A stretch of 64,000 nucleotides of DNA, taken from positions 186,001 to 250,000 of the forward strand of contig NZ_BMXK01000004.1 of NCBI RefSeq assembly GCF_014651715.1, written 5' to 3'. Shown here piece after piece: positions 17,731-25,985 of this stretch (the first letter of the stretch is position 1; every line of letters begins with the position of its first letter). The stretch comes from Zhihengliuella salsuginis (GTDB lineage: Bacteria > Actinomycetota > Actinomycetes > Actinomycetales > Micrococcaceae). A program made the translations under genes and the position numbers. The notes under the pieces were generated by a model. The model was not told where the DNA came from, did no database searches, and saw only the letters and a list, made by a program, of their open reading frames with translations.

Positions 17731-17979
17731 CTCGGACGGCACGGCGAGCTGGGGCTGGTCATCACGCCAGAGCCGACGGAGCCGGTGCCGACCGACTGGG
17801 CGTACTTCCGGTCGGCGGCCCACGCGGGAGTCAGCCGGGTCTTCCTCGAGGAGCGCGCGACGCGCGTGAGGGACGACGACGGGACATTCCGGATCACGGG
17901 CAACGACAACCGCACGCTGTCGGGCAGCACGAACACGGCCACGCTGCTGCCGCTGTGGATCGATTCGCCGAACGTGAAC
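17731..17979 (+). pseudogene. Second fragment of a giant-gene copy
   Basis: About 250 bases match the intact giant gene at roughly 13981-14229 (residues about 1836-1918), including LVITPEPTEPVPTDWAYF and FLEERATRVRDDDGTF. It starts directly after the methyltransferase stop and breaks off at the IS1634-like element, where GAACGTGAAC is the last shared sequence. In the intact gene this region lies before the C-terminal block seen at 16856-17144, yet here it lies after it. It therefore probably comes from a different copy. Confidence 0.85.
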
Positions 17980-19725
17980 CTGACTCGTGCCACGTGATTA
18001 GTGACCCCTTTTCAGGGCCTGCAGGGTGGACTGAAGGTCGTCGGGAAAGTCGGCATCGAAGGTGATCTCCCCGCCATTGATGCGGATCGTGGACGAGCGG
18101 AGCCGGTCGAGCTGCCTGACGAGCTTCTTCAAGCTCATGCCCGGGGCTTCCTGCAGGTGCCGGCCGATCGCCAGCGCGGCGAAGACCACGGTCAGGTGCG
18201 CGTCGATCACATCGCGCTGATGATGGAACACCGGGCGCGCACCGAGGTCGTTCTTGGTCATCCGGAACGACGCCTCGACCTGCCACAGATCGTGATACGC
18301 GCTCATCACAGCCTGTCCGCCGAGGGTCTCGGCGGACAGATTCGCCACGTACCCCTTCAGTCCGGCGAGCTGCTGGGCCCGCTCGACGGTCGCCTGATCC
18401 AGGGCCTTCCCAGCTCCGTCGACCTTCAGGAATCGGGCCTTCTTCATGCGTTTGCGGCCGGCGGCGATGTCTTCGGCCCGGCGCACCATGAGCTGGATGT
18501 TCCGGTTGTCCCGGACGAGCCGTTTGGCCGACCGCTTATACACGATCCGCCGTTCGCGCGCGTTCTTCCCGGTGCCCATGACCCGGGTGGACTCGAGAAT
18601 CTGCCCGTTGGTGAAGTAGTCGCCGTGGCGGTCGAAGTGATCGGCCAGATCGTAGGGCGCCTTCGTCAGGCGGGAGCCGACGATGAACCGGTAGCCGGCG
18701 TCTTCGAGCGCGTTCAGGTTCGCGGCCGAGAGTATGCCGGCGTCGGCGACGACGACCATGTCGGTGATGCCGTGGCGGTGCGCGAACGTATCGAGCACCG
18801 GGATCAGCGTCATGGTCTCGGCTTTGTTGCCCTCGAACATGTGCAGTTCGAGCAGGAAGCCGGCCGGGTCCACGAGCAGGCCGACCTGAATCTGCGGATC
18901 GACCCGGTGTTCCTTGCTCATCCCGACCTTGCGCAGACCGTCCTCGTCCTTCGACTCGAAGTGAAGCGTAGTGACGTCGTACATGATCATCCCGGCCAGT
19001 CCGGCGGTCCGGGACCGGTAGGCGAGCATGGCCCGGGCCAGCCGGTCGCGGTAGTCGCGCTCGTGACAGCGGGAGAGGCTGCGGAACAGGGAACGCAGAG
19101 ATGGATGTTCGGCCCCGATCGCCTCCAGGACACGGATCTCGTGTCTGCTTTCGAGGTCGGCTCGATCAACCGGGCCAGCACCATCGCCCGGAAGCCCTCG
19201 TCCTCGAGGACGTCAGCCCCCAACCGCGAATACGCCTCCGTCAACACCTCCCACAGCACGACGGCAGGCGAGGCGATGGCCCGCCCATCCGCCGCTACCC
19301 GGGACGGGCGGCCACGGCTCGCGACAGAGGCCGCATTCGCTTCCGCCGCGTCATCACCGGCCGCGGTCCAGTCCGCGACTTCCCGCGTGGAGACCGCCGT
19401 CCGCTCCAACCCTTCGAGATCGAAAGCGCCCTGACCAGAGCGCAGCCGCTCTTCGGCCGACACGAGCAGCACGGCCAGTTCCGCGTCGGTATGCGCCGAA
19501 CCCACGTGTTCGATGTCTGTGACCTGCCGACCCGCTCGATCCAAGATCTGCACGGCGACCGCTCCGAACCAGGTCCGGACGTTGCGCACGAAACGGGCTC
19601 ACGTCCCCACAGGATACGCCCTCCCGATTTATTAGTAACCCAAACACGCCTCGCACAAAACGGAACGACTACGTCAGCGTCCTATAGACCGACGCCCATC
19701 ACTAGCCGTGGCACGAGTCAGGTTC
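17976..19725 (-). mobile_element. IS1634-like insertion sequence
   Basis: Bounded by a perfect 19-bp inverted repeat, GAACCTGACTCGTGCCACG at 17976-17994 and its complement at 19707-19725. The first four to five bases on the left also fit the interrupted giant-gene sequence, so the true end may be 17980. I see no target-site duplication. The right flank does not resume the giant-gene fragment, so a deletion or later recombination removed it. The element contains one transposase gene with a frameshift. Confidence 0.8.
17998..19589 (-). pseudogene. IS1634-family transposase, frameshifted
   Basis: The N-terminal part (GTG 19589 to about 19140) carries the family start GAVAVQILDRAGRQ and ends in EPTSKAD. 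The coding sense then continues in another frame (VLEAIGAEHPSLRSLF, AYRSRTAGLAGM) to the TAA at 17998. The DDE residues are all in the second part: Asp in MYDVTTLHFE, Asp in VVADAGILS, and Glu in YHDLWQVEASFRMTK. A single-base loss near 19140 explains the break. Programmed frameshifting is not usual in this family, so the enzyme is probably inactive. About 530 residues in total, normal for the family. Confidence 0.8.
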
Positions 19726-19762
19726 GGCTCCGGGGAGGTCTTCGGTTGGGTAGGATCAGTGG

Positions 19763-20890
19763 ATGGTCACATACTCGCCTTACATGGTTGCTCTCGACGA
19801 GATTCTTCTCGACCCAAATAACTTTCGGTTCCGAGGTCCAGGAACAGCCATCGAGGTCGCTGAATCTCGTTTCGCCGAGAAGTCTGTCCAGGATGCCGCA
19901 CTTGAACGGATCGTAAGTGATGGCGTCACTGAAGTGAAGCGTTCTATTGCTGAGAACGGCTTCGTTCCAGTGGAGCGCATCGTCGTTCGTCCTCTGAAAA
20001 TCGAATCGAGTTCCCAAACGGACGAATCAGGTGACAGTGCCACCGGGTCGAGCCACTACGTAGTAGTCGAGGGAAACCGTCGCACGGCGGCCTTGAAATT
20101 GCTCAGGAAAGAGCACGCAAGCGGTGCTGCATTGAAGTCGTCGGTGTCTGACGTGTTCGATGCGGTGCCTGTTCTTCTTGCCTCGGACGCATCCGACGAC
20201 GACCTTCTCGCAATTATGGGAATCAGGCACGTTGGTGGCCCGAAAGAGTGGGGCGGATATCAGAGCGCTCTCCTGGTGTACGAACTCATGGAAGATAGCG
20301 GTATTGACGCTCGACAGGTCGCCTCCCGGCTTGGGCTGACTGTCCAAGAAGTAAATCGCAGGCATCGCGCCTTCTCGGCCCTGACTCAGATGGCCAAGGA
20401 TTCGGAGTATGGCGAACTTGTCACTCCTGACTTTTACGCAATCTTCCACGAAGTGGTGGGGCAACCCAAGCTACGCGATTGGCTGGGATGGGATAACTCA
20501 GAATACGAGCTGACAGACTCCAACAACCGAGAGCAATTGTACTTCTGGCTAACCGGGGATGCGGACGCGCCGAAGAAGATAACTAGTTATGGTGACATCC
20601 GAGACCTGAAACTCATCATCGAGAATCCCGATGCTCTGTCCGCAATGCAGGATGACGACCAAAGCCTGGCCGATGCGCTAGCCATCGTTAAGTCAGAAGC
20701 AAAAGCGACGAAGTGGTTGCCGAACGCGAAAGCCGCCCTCGTCTCTCTCCGTGACATGAGCCTGGAGACGATGGAGAATCTTGATGATGACGGTGTGCAG
20801 GTCTTGACATCTCTCAAGGAAAAGTCCAGCGCCGTGCTTCGGGCAGTGAACGCTGCACGAAGCACGGATGAGGATGCGGTCTCCGACTGA
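19763..20890 (+). CDS. ParB/Srx-fold protein of a putative defence operon
   Basis: A 375-residue protein. The N-terminal half has the ParB/sulfiredoxin-like fold (LDEILLDPNNFRF, VERIVVRPL) and the conserved nucleotide-site motif E103GNRR107 in VVVEGNRRTAALKLLRK. An HTH-like segment follows near 175-200 (SGIDARQVASRLGLTVQEV). The C-terminal part is mostly helical and acidic. It is not a chromosome-partition ParB: no ParA is nearby and the sequence is far from that group. Its stop overlaps the ATG of an Mrr-like nuclease by one base, so the pair is coupled. Base composition is lower in GC than the core genes. ParB-like proteins are found in several mobile and defence loci; here a role in directing or gating the nuclease is inference. 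Confidence 0.7.
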   Translation: MVTYSPYMVALDEILLDPNNFRFRGPGTAIEVAESRFAEKSVQDAALERIVSDGVTEVKRSIAENGFVPVERIVVRPLKIESSSQTDESGDSATGSSHYVVVEGNRRTAALKLLRKEHASGAALKSSVSDVFDAVPVLLASDASDDDLLAIMGIRHVGGPKEWGGYQSALLVYELMEDSGIDARQVASRLGLTVQEVNRRHRAFSALTQMAKDSEYGELVTPDFYAIFHEVVGQPKLRDWLGWDNSEYELTDSNNREQLYFWLTGDADAPKKITSYGDIRDLKLIIENPDALSAMQDDDQSLADALAIVKSEAKATKWLPNAKAALVSLRDMSLETMENLDDDGVQVLTSLKEKSSAVLRAVNAARSTDEDAVSD

Positions 20891-21774
20891 TGGTGATCGG
20901 GGCGGAAGAGCTCACCCGACTACTCGTCGAACATTTGACCCCCGGTGCGCGTCCGCAAGATCTGCACCGTTGCTTGGCAGAGCTCGCACGGGCGAACGGT
21001 TACGCCGACAGCATCAACCATGCGCTAGAGCTTGTTGAAGCGCTCCTGCCCGAGGTTCAGGACAGACTGGACACGATGAGGAATGCTGCAATTCAGAACG
21101 GAACCACTTGGGACATCGAGCTCTTCGGTTCTGGCAACGAGTGGGTCCGGGGGGCGTCCTTCGACGATCCGGGACTTCCGGCTGAGGACAGAACGGCGCG
21201 ATCCAGGAGGGCGTTCGTCGTTGAAGCGAAGGCAGCTTTGCGAGGGCTCACGCATCGCGACTTCGAGTTCGCGTGTGCCACAGTTCTGAGGTTGCTTGGT
21301 TGCCAGGACCCTCGAACCACCAGACAGAACAACGATGGAGGGATCGACTTCCACGGGAGGCTAGAGCTAAGAGGAAGACTCGATTCTCCGTTCCCATACG
21401 GAGGACTTGATGACCGTGCGAAAGTCTGGCTAATCGGACAGGCGAAGCACTACCCCACTTCGAACTTGGCACCGGCAGTGGTCCGGGAGATGGTTGGAAC
21501 CGCTGAACTCGCGCGTACTGGCGGCGCGCTTCAAGAATGGCCAGGCCTCCGCCTGCGCCCCTTCGATGCGTCCCTCATCCTGATCTTCACAACTGGCGGT
21601 TATAGCGTCGGAGCGAAGGCACTGCTCGAACGGTCTGGCATGCTCTCGATGGACGGGGATCAATTGACGACTTTCCTCTGTGACGCTGGAATCGGGATAC
21701 AGGATGAGGACAGGGTCTTCGACGCCTCCCTGTTTCGTGAGCAGCTTGTCGACGCGGCAAAACTGCACGCCTGA
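20890..21774 (+). CDS. Mrr-like restriction endonuclease
   Basis: A 294-residue protein with a PD-(D/E)XK nuclease core in its C-terminal two thirds: LTHRDFEFACATVLRLLGC, then N148DGGIDF with catalytic Asp153, and Q184AK186 in LIGQAKHY. This is the Mrr_cat pattern, which in known enzymes cuts modified or foreign DNA. The N-terminal 100 residues are helical and unassigned. The ATG overlaps the stop of the ParB-like gene (TGATG), so the two are translated together. No methyltransferase lies nearby, which fits a modification-dependent or ParB-gated nuclease rather than a classical restriction-modification pair. Confidence 0.75.
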   Translation: MVIGAEELTRLLVEHLTPGARPQDLHRCLAELARANGYADSINHALELVEALLPEVQDRLDTMRNAAIQNGTTWDIELFGSGNEWVRGASFDDPGLPAEDRTARSRRAFVVEAKAALRGLTHRDFEFACATVLRLLGCQDPRTTRQNNDGGIDFHGRLELRGRLDSPFPYGGLDDRAKVWLIGQAKHYPTSNLAPAVVREMVGTAELARTGGALQEWPGLRLRPFDASLILIFTTGGYSVGAKALLERSGMLSMDGDQLTTFLCDAGIGIQDEDRVFDASLFREQLVDAAKLHA

Positions 21775-22194
21775 GCTACCCAAGAGAGCAATCTAACGGC
21801 ATCCTTCGCTGAGGTTCTTCGTCTGCGCTCAAGCGGCCTTAAGGCGAGCCCTGAACCCGAGCTGCGCGATGTCGACGAGGTTCGCCAGCAGACCTCCGAA
21901 AAGGTGGCTGCGGCCGCGCCGGGGAGCTTGCCGCGCAGGAGCCGTCCCTAGTCCACCGACTTCAGCAGCAGGTCGGTGGAGTGGAGGGTATCGGCCTTCT
22001 CGGACTGCTGGGACTGCCGCCCGAGGTGGTCGGTCGTGGCCTTGTAGCGCTCGTTCTGCCCGTACCACCACGCTGCTCGTTCGACCATATCCGTCTCGGG
22101 CGCGCCGACGAGGCAGAGGATGACTGGGGACACCTCGCGCAGCCCATCCATGCCCTCCTTGCCGTGGCGCTTGGCGAGCTGCGAAGGGGACTAT
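21775..22194 (-). other. Gene-poor stretch with coding remnants
   Basis: No complete gene. On the minus strand one open stretch ends at 21949 and reads GMDGLREVSPVILCLVGAPE, then AAWWYGQNERYKATTDHLGR and a stop; it runs into the left end of the IS3 element. A second minus-strand end, LLANLVDIAQLGFRARLKAA, stops at 21829. Both look like gene 3' ends without their beginnings. I do not recognise either family. They may be scraps of a mobile element cut by the IS3 insertion. Confidence 0.35.
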
Positions 22195-22943
22195 TGCACG
22201 GTTCGGTGACAGTAGTTAGTCAGGCCGCGAGGGCCAGTGGCCTGTTCATCATGGTTTCGAATTCGACGGGCGTCAATCGGCCGAGAGCTGCCTGACGTCT
22301 CCGGCGATGATAGGTCCTTTCGATCCAGGTCACGATCGCGATGCGCAGCTGTTCTCGGGTGGCGCAACGGTGCCGATGGATGTTCTTCTGCAGGAGGGCG
22401 AAAAAGCTCTCCATCGCCGCGTTATCACCGCAGGAAGCCACCCGTCCCATGGGGCCGACCAGCCCGTGGCGGATCAAGGCCCTCCGGAAATTTCTGGATC
22501 TGAACTGCGATCCCCGGTCGCTGTGAACGATGCATCCTGCGGAGTTCTCGCGCATCGCGACAGCATTCTTGAACGCACGCACGGCGAGACTGGGCTTCAT
22601 CCGGGAGTCGAACAAGTAGCCGACGATCCGGTTCGAGAACGCGTCCTTGATCGCGCAGAGATAGAGCTTGCCCTCATTCGTGTGGTGCTCGGTGCAATTC
22701 GTTCAGCCATGACCTCGCCGGCGTCACGAGCCTCGTCAGCCAGCAGGCGGTGCCCGAATTCAGGGTCATCGGGTGGATCCCGAAGTCCTGCGCGATCTGC
22801 TCGAGCGCGACACCGGACTCGCGGTTCCGCGCGATGCGGACCACGTCAGTACGAAACTCTTTCGGGTAAGGCTTAGGCACAGCAACATCCTTCCAGACCA
22901 ACCCCACCGGGGTAAGTCAGATCAGATGTCACCCAACCGTGCA
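22195..22943 (-). mobile_element. IS3-family element, internally deleted
   Basis: Ends are marked by the inverted repeat TGCACGGTT(C/G)GGTGACA at 22195-22211 and its complement at 22927-22943, with one mismatch. The element is about 750 bp, whereas an intact member is about 1.2 kb. It contains the start of orfA and the end of orfB with the middle missing. No 3-bp target duplication is evident. Confidence 0.85.
22220..22880 (-). pseudogene. IS3 transposase remnant (orfA start fused to orfB end)
   Basis: From the GTG at 22880 the orfA HTH reads PKPYPKEFRTDVVRIARN and QIAQDFGIHPMTL. It then jumps to an orfB piece (LADEARDAGEVMAERIA) in another frame, and again to TEHHTNEGKLYLCAIKDAF and the catalytic core end (VHSDRGSQFRSRNF, with the Glu in NAAMESFFALLQK). 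At least two deletions join these parts. The element cannot make transposase and would move only with help from a related copy. Confidence 0.85.
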
Positions 22944-23072
22944 GCAATCCCGGTTCCGCCAGGCAGTACCGACAATGTAGTGTCCTGTAGAGGATCGAGG
23001 CTGCAGCACTCCACTACGGACGAATAGTTTTGTTGTGGAGACTTACGCGCCAAAAATGTAAATGGGGGGACC

Positions 23073-25364
23073 GTGGAAATTGAGTCAATCGTCGTTCAGG
23101 CAAACTACTGCTTCGGCGAGCAGCCGCTACAGCTCAGCGACCTCAAAAAGGTCAACTTCATTTTCGCACCGAACGGTGCAGGAAAGTCCACAATCTCAAA
23201 CATCCTAGCCCAACAGCCTAGAGATGCATCCGAAAGACGCGATTGGGATGTCGCAGGTACGAATCTTCCGATTCGAGTGTTCAATGAAGCGTATAGATCA
23301 CGAGTCCTAACAGAACGTGTGAATGGCATATTCACAATGGGCGACAACTCCAAAGATATTAATGACCAAATCGACGATCTTCAGAGCCAACTCAGAGGCC
23401 ACATAGATGACCGCGAAGCGTGGCGCAAATCAATCGGATCGAACTCCAGCGCGGAAGATGCAAATGGTCTAATTGGCGAGATAGAGGACACACGCGCTTC
23501 AGTTCGAGACTCGATCTTCAGCGCGCACAAGAAAGTCAACCAAACGGTAATTTCCGTCGTATTCAAGGGTTACCGACACAGCAAAGAGGCATTCTTCAAT
23601 GAGGCGCAAAAGCGTTTCAATGAGATGGAATCACTGAAATCAGATACTACATGGGAGTCGATCGAGACACGTGCCCGAAGTCTGAGCGGCGACAAAGAAT
23701 CACGCACAAAATTGCCCAACATTACAACAGACAGTCTAATATCGACCGACGACGTCACCGAGGTCGCAAACAAGAGTGCGCACGGTGGTGGGGGAACGTT
23801 CTCGCAACTCATCCAACACCTAAAGAACGAGGATTGGGTGAGCAAAGGTCGGGACTTCATAGATGAGGCGCAGGGAATGTGCCCGTTTTGTCAAAACCAG
23901 GCTCCCGCCGATCTCGAGCAAGAGTTGTCAGAATACTTCGCAGGCGGATTCGATGCAGCGCTGGAACGTTCCATCAATATCGAAAGCACCGCAAAAGAGC
24001 GCGAAGCAGTACTCGAAGAAAAAATTTCTGCCCTAGAATTAGCACTGAGCAGGGACACGGAAATTGACGACGACGATTTCCGTTCGTCCATCTCGAGCCT
24101 TCGATCTGCCGTCACTCTTCTGATGTCTCGACTCCGTGAGAGAAGAGCGCACCCGACCCAGCCAATCGAGGTTGCCGACGTGAATGTGAGCGTAGCTAAG
24201 CTGTCGAAGCTCATCTGGGATGAAAATGAAAACATCGAGCAACACAACCGGATCGTCGACAACGCCAGTGGGGAACGCCGTAAACTAGTAGATGACGGGT
24301 GGGCCACGTTTCTTTCCGGCACCACCGTTAGCGTCGAGCTGAAGAAGTTCAAGGGGTTTGAGTCAAGAAAGAAGCGTGTCATTGCCGACCTGCAAGCCAA
24401 AATTGTGTCAAGCGAGCTAGATACCGAGAAGGCAAATCAAAAGATAATCAGCCTTCGAGATTCTGTTTCCAACACCATCGAGGTCGCCGAGAGAATTAAT
24501 GATCTGCTCAGAGCGATGGGCTTCCATCGGTTCAGCCTAAGCATCGCTGGCGAATCCAACGGCGGCTACCGAATAGTTCGCGAAGACGGAACTCAGGCAT
24601 TTGATTCGCTCTCTGAAGGCGAGAAGACCTTTATTTGCTTTGCCTACTTCTGGGAATCTCTCTTCGGAAGCGAGGTGGCCAGCGGGGTACCTGAGGATGT
24701 TGTAGCTGTAATAGACGACCCGATCTCCAGTCTGGACAGTGATGCCCTTTTTATGATCGCCGCATACATCCGAGACGCCGCGAATAAATCTATTTTGGGA
24801 AACACCAACCTCCGCCAGCTCATTGTCCTGACGCACAATACACAATTTCATCATGAGGCAGCTTACACCGCCAATCGAGACGCAAAAGAACGACGATTTT
24901 TCAGACTGGTCAAGGATCTGACTGGGGTTACAACAGTCAGGGACGACGGAAGTAAATCAAGAATCCGCGGCAGCTACGCGCTTCTCTGGCATTCTGTTGT
25001 CGAGGCTGCGCGCAGTGACGATGAATCGGACCTGGTTCGTGTTGGCGTATTCAATATTGTTCGGCGCATTCTCGAGGGGTACTTTAAGACGATCGGGAAT
25101 ATAAGGGATTTTGAACGACCCAACAATCTGTCGGCGACTGAGGCAAGGGTGGTATCCCAATTCCATGTCTGGGCCAACTCGGGGTCACACACCATCTCCG
25201 ACGACATTGATCAGACGATTGACGTCGGACGCACTAAAGACTTCCTCAAACTATTCAAGTATTACTTCGACGTACAGAATCATGGGCCTCACTTCGATAT
25301 GATGGTGGCGGCAAGTGAGGGTGCGGATCTGTTGAAGCCTGATCAGTTGTTCGCCCGGTCATGA
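23073..25364 (+). CDS. rloC: RloC-like ATPase with zinc hook and anticodon-nuclease motif
   Basis: A 763-residue AAA_13-type ABC ATPase. Walker A is APNGAGKST at about 32-40. Long coiled coils flank a zinc-hook CxxC, C270PFC273. The ABC signature LSEGEK is near 513-518 and the Walker B VAVIDDPISSLD near 544-555. The C-terminal part has R664xxxE668 (RRILEGYF) followed by His698 and His706 (FHVWANSGSH). That spacing is close to the Arg-Glu-His triad of PrrC/RloC tRNA anticodon nucleases. RloC joins a Rad50-like sensor to such a nuclease and halts translation during phage or DNA-damage stress. GTG 23073 has GGGGGGA 3 bases upstream. There is no type I restriction gene beside it, unlike most prrC and many rloC loci. 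GC content is clearly below the core genes. Confidence 0.72.
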   Translation: MEIESIVVQANYCFGEQPLQLSDLKKVNFIFAPNGAGKSTISNILAQQPRDASERRDWDVAGTNLPIRVFNEAYRSRVLTERVNGIFTMGDNSKDINDQIDDLQSQLRGHIDDREAWRKSIGSNSSAEDANGLIGEIEDTRASVRDSIFSAHKKVNQTVISVVFKGYRHSKEAFFNEAQKRFNEMESLKSDTTWESIETRARSLSGDKESRTKLPNITTDSLISTDDVTEVANKSAHGGGGTFSQLIQHLKNEDWVSKGRDFIDEAQGMCPFCQNQAPADLEQELSEYFAGGFDAALERSINIESTAKEREAVLEEKISALELALSRDTEIDDDDFRSSISSLRSAVTLLMSRLRERRAHPTQPIEVADVNVSVAKLSKLIWDENENIEQHNRIVDNASGERRKLVDDGWATFLSGTTVSVELKKFKGFESRKKRVIADLQAKIVSSELDTEKANQKIISLRDSVSNTIEVAERINDLLRAMGFHRFSLSIAGESNGGYRIVREDGTQAFDSLSEGEKTFICFAYFWESLFGSEVASGVPEDVVAVIDDPISSLDSDALFMIAAYIRDAANKSILGNTNLRQLIVLTHNTQFHHEAAYTANRDAKERRFFRLVKDLTGVTTVRDDGSKSRIRGSYALLWHSVVEAARSDDESDLVRVGVFNIVRRILEGYFKTIGNIRDFERPNNLSATEARVVSQFHVWANSGSHTISDDIDQTIDVGRTKDFLKLFKYYFDVQNHGPHFDMMVAASEGADLLKPDQLFARS

Positions 25365-25442
25365 CGATCTGGAAGCTCACCGCTATCAGACCCCGGCTTC
25401 ACCCTTGTTCGTGATGAGTCGGCTACGCGTTCATTCGCAGCT

Positions 25443-25985
25443 TCAGAGTCCCAGCAGCGCCGGATCCGCCCACCGCGGCCCGTAGCCGCTGATCCGCAGC
25501 ACCCGGGGGTCGTCCTCGTCGGTCTCCTCGAAGTCGATGATGATCTCCTCGCCCGCCTCGTCGTCGCCGGTGGCCCGCAGCAGGTGGATCTCCAGGTACG
25601 AGTCGGCGAGGTGCTCGGCCTTACCCCGCCCCCACTCGATCACGGTCACACTGGTCGGCATCGTGGCCTCCAGGTCGATGTCGTCGATCTCGCCGGAGGA
25701 GCCCAGCCGGTACGCGTCGACGTGCACCAGGTCCGGCCCGTCGGCCAGCGCCGGATGCACGCGCGCCAGGACGAACGTCGGCGAGATGATCCCGCCACGC
25801 ACACCGAGCCCCTCGCCGAGCCCCTGCGTGAACGTCGTCTTGCCGGCACCGAGCTCGCCGGAGAGCAGGATCAGGTCCCCGGGCCCCAGCGCGCCCGCGA
25901 TGCGGGCCGCCAGCGCCTGCGTGGTCTCCGCGTCGATCGATTCGATCTCGCGCGTCCAGAGCGGCGAATCAGTCACCGGCTTCAC
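25443..25985 (-). CDS. tsaE: tRNA t6A biosynthesis ATPase TsaE
   Basis: A 180-residue P-loop protein with Walker A GELGAGKT at residues 43-50, then ISPTFVLAR and VHVDAYRLGS, all typical of TsaE. It hydrolyses ATP to reset the TsaBDE complex that makes t6A37 in tRNA. It overlaps the end of alr by 17 bases and so belongs to the alr operon. The C-terminal 40 residues (acidic, then GYGPRWADPALLGL) extend beyond the shorter family members. Downstream, where tsaB would be expected, the 78-base gap leads into a convergent defence gene. Confidence 0.92.
   Translation of the reverse strand: MKPVTDSPLWTREIESIDAETTQALAARIAGALGPGDLILLSGELGAGKTTFTQGLGEGLGVRGGIISPTFVLARVHPALADGPDLVHVDAYRLGSSGEIDDIDLEATMPTSVTVIEWGRGKAEHLADSYLEIHLLRATGDDEAGEEIIIDFEETDEDDPRVLRISGYGPRWADPALLGL

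Noticed and set aside
17998-19589. Programmed frameshift in the IS1634-like transposase
   Set aside because: There is no slippery heptamer with a downstream structure at the junction, and frameshifting is not usual for the family, so a simple mutation is preferred.
19763-20890. Chromosome or plasmid partition ParB with a nearby parS or origin
   Set aside because: There is no ParA gene, no parS-like palindrome, and the downstream partner is a nuclease.
1707-25442. Prophage or integrative element with att sites
   Set aside because: No integrase, structural phage gene, tRNA target or matching flanking repeats could be found; the region looks like accumulated insertions.
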